A stretch of DNA of 64,000 nucleotides from an uncultured Duncaniella sp. GTDB taxonomy: Bacteria; Bacteroidota; Bacteroidia; Bacteroidales; Muribaculaceae. The stretch spans positions 62,001-126,000 of the forward strand of contig CATWQI010000007.1 in NCBI GenBank assembly GCA_958352885.1. Direction: 5' to 3'. The position numbers and the translations under genes are program-made. The notes under the pieces are model-generated. The model made no database searches, was not told the DNA's origin, and worked only from the letters and a program-made list of their open reading frames with translations. This document shows, piece after piece, positions 59,659-64,000 of this stretch; the stretch's first letter is position 1; each line of letters starts with the position of its first letter.

Positions 59659-62043
59659 TTAATTGGGGATAGCAATCGCAAATACCTCGTCGATAGTCCC
59701 AACATAGTGGAACGTCAATCCTTCGAGATATATCGGGCGGATATCCTCTATATCCTTGCGATTGTCCGAACAGAGGATTATATCGGTTATACCAGCTCGT
59801 TTCGCCGCCAGGATTTTCTCCTTTATGCCGCCGACAGGGAGCACTTTGCCTCGCAATGTAATCTCTCCTGTCATGGCAAGCCGCTCACGCACCGGTTTGC
59901 CGGTCAGAGCCGAAAGTATGGACACACACATAGTGATACCCGCCGACGGACCGTCCTTAGGTATTGCTCCCTCAGGGACATGGATGTGTAATTGCTGCTT
60001 CTCGAACTCCTCAGGGTCGACCCCGTAATGGGAGCAACGCGCACGGACAACCTTGCAGGCTATCACAGCCGATTCTTTCATCACGTCACCAAGATTGCCG
60101 GTTATGGTCAGTTTCTCCCCCTTGCCAGGTGTAAACGATGACTCTATGAAGAGAATTTCACCTCCCACAGCAGTCCATGCGAGACCTGTTGCGACGCCCG
60201 GGGTGTCTGACACCTCGTAGCGTTCGGGAGTGAACATTTCCACTCCAAGATAGTCGCGAAGATCCCCGACATTTACCGTCGGCGAGTACTCCTTGCCACG
60301 CATCTTGTTAAGCACAATCTTGCGTATCACCTTGGCTATGCGCTTGTCAAGCTGGCGCACTCCGCTCTCACTTGTGTAACCTTCCACTATCTTGGTAAGA
60401 GCTTCCGGCGTAAACACTATCTCGTCTGCCTTGAAGCCGTTTTCGGCTGCGATACGAGGAATAAGGTGGCGGCGCGCTATCTCAATCTTCTCTTCTATCA
60501 GATAACCGGATATATCTATTATCTCCATGCGGTCAAGCAATGGCTGAGGAATAGTCGAGAGGGTATTGGCGGTAGCGATGAAAAGCACATGCGAGAGGTC
60601 ATAATCCACATCAACATAGTTGTCATGGAAATGGCTGTTCTGCTCCGGGTCAAGGACTTCAAGCAGAGCGGCTGAAGGGTCACCCTTGAAGTCATTGCCG
60701 GTCTTGTCTATTTCATCGAGCAGAAGCACTGGATTGGATGCGCCTGCTCGTTTTATGGCATCGATGATACGTCCGGGCATCGCTCCGATATATGTACGGC
60801 GGTGACCGCGTATCTCTGCTTCGTCATGCAGACCGCCGAGCGACACACGCTGGTATTTCCTGCCGAGAGCTCTCGCTATCGACTGCCCGAGTGATGTTTT
60901 TCCCACACCGGGTGCCCCTACAAGACATATAATGGGCGAACGGCCTTCGGGGGTGTTCATCATTACGGCAAGCTGCTCAAGTATGCGCTCCTTTACCTTT
61001 TCCAATCCGTAATGGTCCTCGTCAAGCACTTTCTCAGCAGTATGGAAATCAGTGGAAAGCGGGTCTCCTATACCCCACGGAAGATCGGTCAGGAGCTGAA
61101 GATATGAGTATTGCACCGAGTAGTCTGGACTTTGCGGATTAAGCCTGCGCAATTTCTCAAGTTCCTTACCGAATGTTTTACGCACATCGTCGGGGAATTT
61201 TATGTTTTTTGCTTTCTCCTCAAGAGCACGGCAGTCGTCATCGTCGCCATAAAGCTCGTCACGTATAACATCGAACTGATGCTGGAGGAACATGTTGCGC
61301 TGCTGCTCGTCTATGTTCCGGCGTGCCTTCCTGTGTATCTCTGCACGTATTTCGGAAATCTGTTCGCTCTGAGCCAGGTTTGCGAGAAGCACCACCGCCC
61401 TGTCCTTCATACGGTTCTTTTTGAGCAATTCGTACTTCACCTGAGGTGGAAATGGCGAATGAGTGGCTATCATGTTGATAAGCAGACCCGGAGATGGAAT
61501 ATTCTCTATGTTGAAGGCCAAATCGTTCATCTTATCGCCTCCGTTATTGAGGATATTAAGTGTCGTCTGGCGGATATCAGCCACCAATGCGGCAAATTCC
61601 TTGTCCGATGCCCTTGGGACAGAATCCTTTACCGGCTTCACGGCTGCTGCGAGAGCCCCGGGTATAGGAGTAAGCTCCACAGCCTCTATCATTTTTATCT
61701 TCTCACGCGCTGACAATATGGCTGTATGAGTACCGTCCGGCAAATCGAATGTCTTGAGCACGTCAGCCACCACACCATATTCATATAAGTCATCGACCGA
61801 CGGAGAATCGACCGACGAGTCCTTCTGGCAGAACACACCTACAGGAATATTCCTCTCTGCCGCCTGTGACGCAGTGCTTACTGAAATTTCCCGTGCCAAC
61901 GTGATGGGAAACGTAACACCCGGAAACAACACCAAATCCCTCATCGCAATGATGGGTAGAGCGGCGTAATCCGGTTCGGGACGCTCGGCTGGCACACCGA
62001 TATCTATCTGTCCTACTGATACTATCTTAGTTTCTTCTTTCAT
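59659..62043 (-). CDS. lon: ATP-dependent protease Lon
   Basis: Lon degrades misfolded and some regulatory proteins in the cytoplasm. The 794-residue protein has an N-terminal substrate-binding domain (about 25-230), an AAA+ module with Walker A GAPGVGKT at 376-383, LLDEIDKTG and the arginine-finger region, and the S16 protease domain with the Ser700-Lys743 dyad (KDGPSAGIT and GGIKEKIL). Length is normal (E. coli 784). A TAACTTTG box lies 71 bases upstream. It is the first gene of a nine-gene minus-strand cluster. Confidence 0.98.
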   Translation of the reverse strand: MKEETKIVSVGQIDIGVPAERPEPDYAALPIIAMRDLVLFPGVTFPITLAREISVSTASQAAERNIPVGVFCQKDSSVDSPSVDDLYEYGVVADVLKTFDLPDGTHTAILSAREKIKMIEAVELTPIPGALAAAVKPVKDSVPRASDKEFAALVADIRQTTLNILNNGGDKMNDLAFNIENIPSPGLLINMIATHSPFPPQVKYELLKKNRMKDRAVVLLANLAQSEQISEIRAEIHRKARRNIDEQQRNMFLQHQFDVIRDELYGDDDDCRALEEKAKNIKFPDDVRKTFGKELEKLRRLNPQSPDYSVQYSYLQLLTDLPWGIGDPLSTDFHTAEKVLDEDHYGLEKVKERILEQLAVMMNTPEGRSPIICLVGAPGVGKTSLGQSIARALGRKYQRVSLGGLHDEAEIRGHRRTYIGAMPGRIIDAIKRAGASNPVLLLDEIDKTGNDFKGDPSAALLEVLDPEQNSHFHDNYVDVDYDLSHVLFIATANTLSTIPQPLLDRMEIIDISGYLIEEKIEIARRHLIPRIAAENGFKADEIVFTPEALTKIVEGYTSESGVRQLDKRIAKVIRKIVLNKMRGKEYSPTVNVGDLRDYLGVEMFTPERYEVSDTPGVATGLAWTAVGGEILFIESSFTPGKGEKLTITGNLGDVMKESAVIACKVVRARCSHYGVDPEEFEKQQLHIHVPEGAIPKDGPSAGITMCVSILSALTGKPVRERLAMTGEITLRGKVLPVGGIKEKILAAKRAGITDIILCSDNRKDIEDIRPIYLEGLTFHYVGTIDEVFAIAIPN

Positions 62044-62113
62044 TAATATTTAAAATTTAATCCCCTCCGCTCCGGTTAATCCGGAAGATTTTTCCCTTGT
62101 CATAACGAGCCCC

Positions 62114-62121
62114 CAAAGTTA
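62114..62121 (-). promoter_or_regulatory. TAnnTTTG -7 box for lon
   Basis: The minus strand reads TAACTTTG. The leader to the lon ATG (about 65 bases) contains a short inverted repeat, TCCGG-TTAAT-CCGGA (62071-62085). No -33 TTG at normal spacing is seen. Confidence 0.5.
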
Positions 62122-62390
62122 GTAAATTTTCGGCAATTCACAGCTATAATACATATTCTATTTACCATCCCCGTCAGTGCTCTCTGGCAATTCCAAAGAG
62201 CGTTTGCTATTTTAACATTTTTTAAGCTAATTACATTTATTAAATTTTTTAGCCCTTTTATTTCCATTTTGCTTGTTTGCGGGGTTTGGCGCTGAAAAAG
62301 TGTTGAAATTAGCGACGCTTTTTATTTCACCCACCGATTTTTGTCCCCTGAATAGCTACACTTGGATTAGGATAGTTTAATTTTTTATTT

Positions 62391-62398
62391 TAACTTTG
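62391..62398 (+). promoter_or_regulatory. Orphan TAnnTTTG box, plus strand
   Basis: TAACTTTG points into 62400-62500, which has no gene on the plus strand. A TTG at 62372-62374 is 16 bases upstream, short of the usual spacing. It could be a chance match or the start of a small RNA. Confidence 0.35.
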
Positions 62399-62469
62399 CA
62401 TCACATTAATAAGACATTTGCATTATTAGACATTTATAAATCCACTGACGTTAAGTACTATGTGTAAGC

Positions 62470-62506
62470 AACAAAGGGTGACCGTGAGGCCATCCTTTGT
62501 TATTTT
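62470..62506. terminator. Hairpin downstream of the S41 peptidase gene
   Basis: AACAAAGG at 62470-62477 pairs with CCTTTGTT at 62494-62501, with further inner pairing (TGACC/GGCCA with one mismatch) and a four-base loop. On the plus strand it is followed by ATTTT. It may end the S41 transcript on the minus strand or a short plus-strand transcript. Confidence 0.5.
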
Positions 62507-62527
62507 CCTGCATACGTGTATATGTTC

Positions 62528-64000
62528 TCAGTTCCCTTTGACAAGCTTCATAGCCGCCTCCATAGCCTCGGATGCGGGAACAGCCACATCCGGCAACGTA
62601 CCATGTATGTCATTTTCATCCGCATTCATCTGCCAGAATCGCTTGTAGGAAACAGAGCAAAGCATTTTTGACACAGGCAGCTTATAGCCCAGCACATCGC
62701 CGAAATGCACACTCATACCGCCGGTTTCCTCTCCCACCACCGTGCCTATGCCGCATTCCTTGAATGTCCATGCAAAAAGACCCGCTGACGAGAATGTCCT
62801 GTTCGAGGTAAGCAGATACACGTTTCCTTGGAAATGTCCATCCTCATCTGTGCGCGGCTGTATACAATCATCCTTACCACTTTCATGGAATGCCAACATT
62901 GGCATAGCATTCGGATTACCCATAAGTTTTGCGGTTGTAGGGGTTATTTTTACCAGCATTTTCACAATCTGGTCAAAGGGCACAGGTGAGATGTAGCTAA
63001 GCAAAACATCCCCGACACGACTGCTGCCTCCGCCATTGTTGCGCAAATCTATTATCAGATTTTCAATACCTTCTGTACGCATAGCCGTAAACATCGAATC
63101 GGCGAACTGCTCCATCCTCCCGGCATCGACGAATGAGCGGAAATCCATAACGGCGACATTGTTGGCTCTGTCTATTTCAAACGAATAGGCGTCATGACGT
63201 TTATTGCTTTGCGTTGACGGACAGCGCTTCTTTATTTCCTCCCATTTCACAGCCGGAAAGGTATGTGTCAGTGGCTTCTTTCCACCTTCCGGGATATATT
63301 CGACTACGTAATTATCGGCAGGATACAGCATCTGAAACAATGCCTGAAAAGGCTCGTAAAGCTGCGACAGTTTGTAATGACGCTTTTCACCGCTGACAAA
63401 CGGCATCATGGATTCAAGTATCTCTTCTGCGCTCTTACCATTGATGCTCAACACCTTTGAGCCTTTAGGCACTATCGAATCCAGACTGCTTACACATTCA
63501 AGCGAGCCGTCCGACATCACGTCGACAAACACAGGCATCCGGTCAAGTTCATAAGTCATAAAGCTATTGTACGGGAAGTAGAGATTTGTATGACCGTCAC
63601 CAATCATCGCTACTACCGGAGCTATCAGCCTGTACAACTCGACCTGTGACACTGAGTCAGGCAACGCGTTGACAGCACTGTTCACAGCCTTCATCAGATT
63701 TGCCTGACCGCAGACTGAAAATATGTCGGGGTGAACCTGATTGAGAGTGTAAATCAATGCCGATATGTCAAATTCAGCCTGTTCCTTCGTCAATTTTCCA
63801 GAGGGCGCAACCTTAAGTAGTTCCGGGTCAGGATTGTCGAATGGCGATACTGATGTCCGTCTGACCCTGACATGTGCCGTGTCACCATCCTGGGTGAGAA
63901 CATCGAAGTCCATTGACTGCCATTCATCAAGTCTCATGACTATCGAATCGACATCTGTGACAAACTTTATTTCCGCAGCGGGAGTTTCCAATACGTCCGG
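62528..64000 (-). CDS. S41-family peptidase (5' end outside window)
   Basis: The frame is open to the window edge, giving 490 residues of a larger protein; the TTG at 63991 is not a credible start because the frame continues upstream. The visible part has an N-terminal helical domain with LIYTLNQVHPDIFS and GDGHTNLYFP (typical of S41 peptidases), a PDZ-like segment with GSKVLSINGKSAEEIL, and the protease core with IIDLRNNGGGSS, the nucleophile-region NRTFSSAGLFAWTF and EETGG. It is likely an exported C-terminal-processing-type or tricorn-like peptidase, but signal peptide and substrate cannot be seen. Confidence 0.85.
   Translation of the reverse strand, partial: PDVLETPAAEIKFVTDVDSIVMRLDEWQSMDFDVLTQDGDTAHVRVRRTSVSPFDNPDPELLKVAPSGKLTKEQAEFDISALIYTLNQVHPDIFSVCGQANLMKAVNSAVNALPDSVSQVELYRLIAPVVAMIGDGHTNLYFPYNSFMTYELDRMPVFVDVMSDGSLECVSSLDSIVPKGSKVLSINGKSAEEILESMMPFVSGEKRHYKLSQLYEPFQALFQMLYPADNYVVEYIPEGGKKPLTHTFPAVKWEEIKKRCPSTQSNKRHDAYSFEIDRANNVAVMDFRSFVDAGRMEQFADSMFTAMRTEGIENLIIDLRNNGGGSSRVGDVLLSYISPVPFDQIVKMLVKITPTTAKLMGNPNAMPMLAFHESGKDDCIQPRTDEDGHFQGNVYLLTSNRTFSSAGLFAWTFKECGIGTVVGEETGGMSVHFGDVLGYKLPVSKMLCSVSYKRFWQMNADENDIHGTLPDVAVPASEAMEAAMKLVKGN

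Larger units (their letters stand above)
62122..62527. other. Gap between lon promoter and S41 peptidase with no recognised gene
   Basis: This AT-rich stretch has no convincing ORF. It holds a hairpin at 62179-62201 (GCTCT-TGG / CCA-AGAGC), a plus-strand TAACTTTG box at 62391-62398, and a second hairpin at 62470-62501. Neither tRNA-like nor known small-RNA structure was recognised. Confidence 0.5.

Noticed and set aside
61111..61713. 200-codon open frame on the plus strand within lon
   Set aside because: Antisense shadow of the Lon N-terminal and linker region. No domain.
1..64000. Mobile elements, CRISPR arrays, prophage, defence genes, tRNA or rRNA genes
   Set aside because: No transposase, integrase, terminase, Cas or nuclease-type gene, no regularly spaced repeats, and no cloverleaf or rRNA signature were seen on either strand.

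Overview
The window reads as chromosomal DNA of an anaerobic Bacteroidales bacterium, probably Muribaculaceae or a close relative (the family is inferred). The phylum is well supported. Many genes are preceded by the Bacteroidetes promoter box TAnnTTTG, usually with TTG or TTTG about 20 bases upstream, and there is little Shine-Dalgarno signal. bamD is followed by the short Bacteroidetes-type omega subunit, purH leads into mreBCD-mrdA-rodA, a DUF3098 gene sits between ftsX and uppP, and malate dehydrogenase, PurL and L25 are of Bacteroidetes type. I see no tRNA, rRNA, CRISPR array, integrase, transposase or prophage gene. This is core chromosome with a few accessory modules.

Layout. 1-5.9 kb: end of panD, then ffh, folD, a CapA-like metallophosphatase and htpG. 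6.0-7.9 kb (minus strand): a small conserved-looking protein and a secreted GH10-like hydrolase. 8.0-9.7 kb: bamD-rpoZ and rpsO. 9.8-17.2 kb: purH and the complete rod-shape operon mreB-mreC-mreD-mrdA-rodA. 17.4-27.8 kb: an MFS transporter, an AI-2E family permease, an SGNH hydrolase, a CBS/CorC membrane protein, and a three-gene heavy-metal RND efflux operon. 27.9-31.7 kb: an unusual run of alpha/beta hydrolase, membrane-anchored Mur ligase, D-Ala-D-Ala ligase and a two-helix protein. 31.8-37.7 kb: rlmH, nadC, a HAD phosphatase and purL. 37.8-41.5 kb: etfB-etfA-acyl-CoA dehydrogenase. 41.6-45.4 kb: L25 (rplY), pth, an S4 protein and a phosphoethanolamine-transferase-like sulfatase with a G8 tract. 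45.5-53.4 kb: lptB and udk diverging from a MerR regulator and mltG, an outer-membrane barrel protein, mdh, an AraC regulator with a TPR protein, and rsgA. 53.3-62.0 kb (minus strand): nine close genes from lon through a PASTA protein, rluD, ftsX, DUF3098, uppP, truB and queA to yigZ. 62.5-64.0 kb: a partial S41 peptidase.

The gene set is dominated by envelope building and maintenance: cell-wall elongation (MreBCD, PBP2, RodA, MltG, Mur and Ddl ligases, UppP, FtsX), outer-membrane assembly (BamD, LptB, a pEtN-transferase-like enzyme, a barrel protein) and envelope quality control or efflux. Translation and RNA-modification genes (ffh, rpsO, rplY, pth, rlmH, truB, rluD, queA, rsgA) and purine, folate and NAD synthesis genes are interspersed. 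Nearly every convergent gene junction carries an inverted repeat that can act as a two-way terminator.

No clear new defence or mobile system was found. The best candidates for something undescribed are the hydrolase / membrane Mur ligase / Ddl / small-protein cassette, the G8 tract in the pEtN-transferase-like gene as a possible phase switch, and the 484-base gap between lon and the S41 peptidase, which holds a promoter-like box and a hairpin but no gene.
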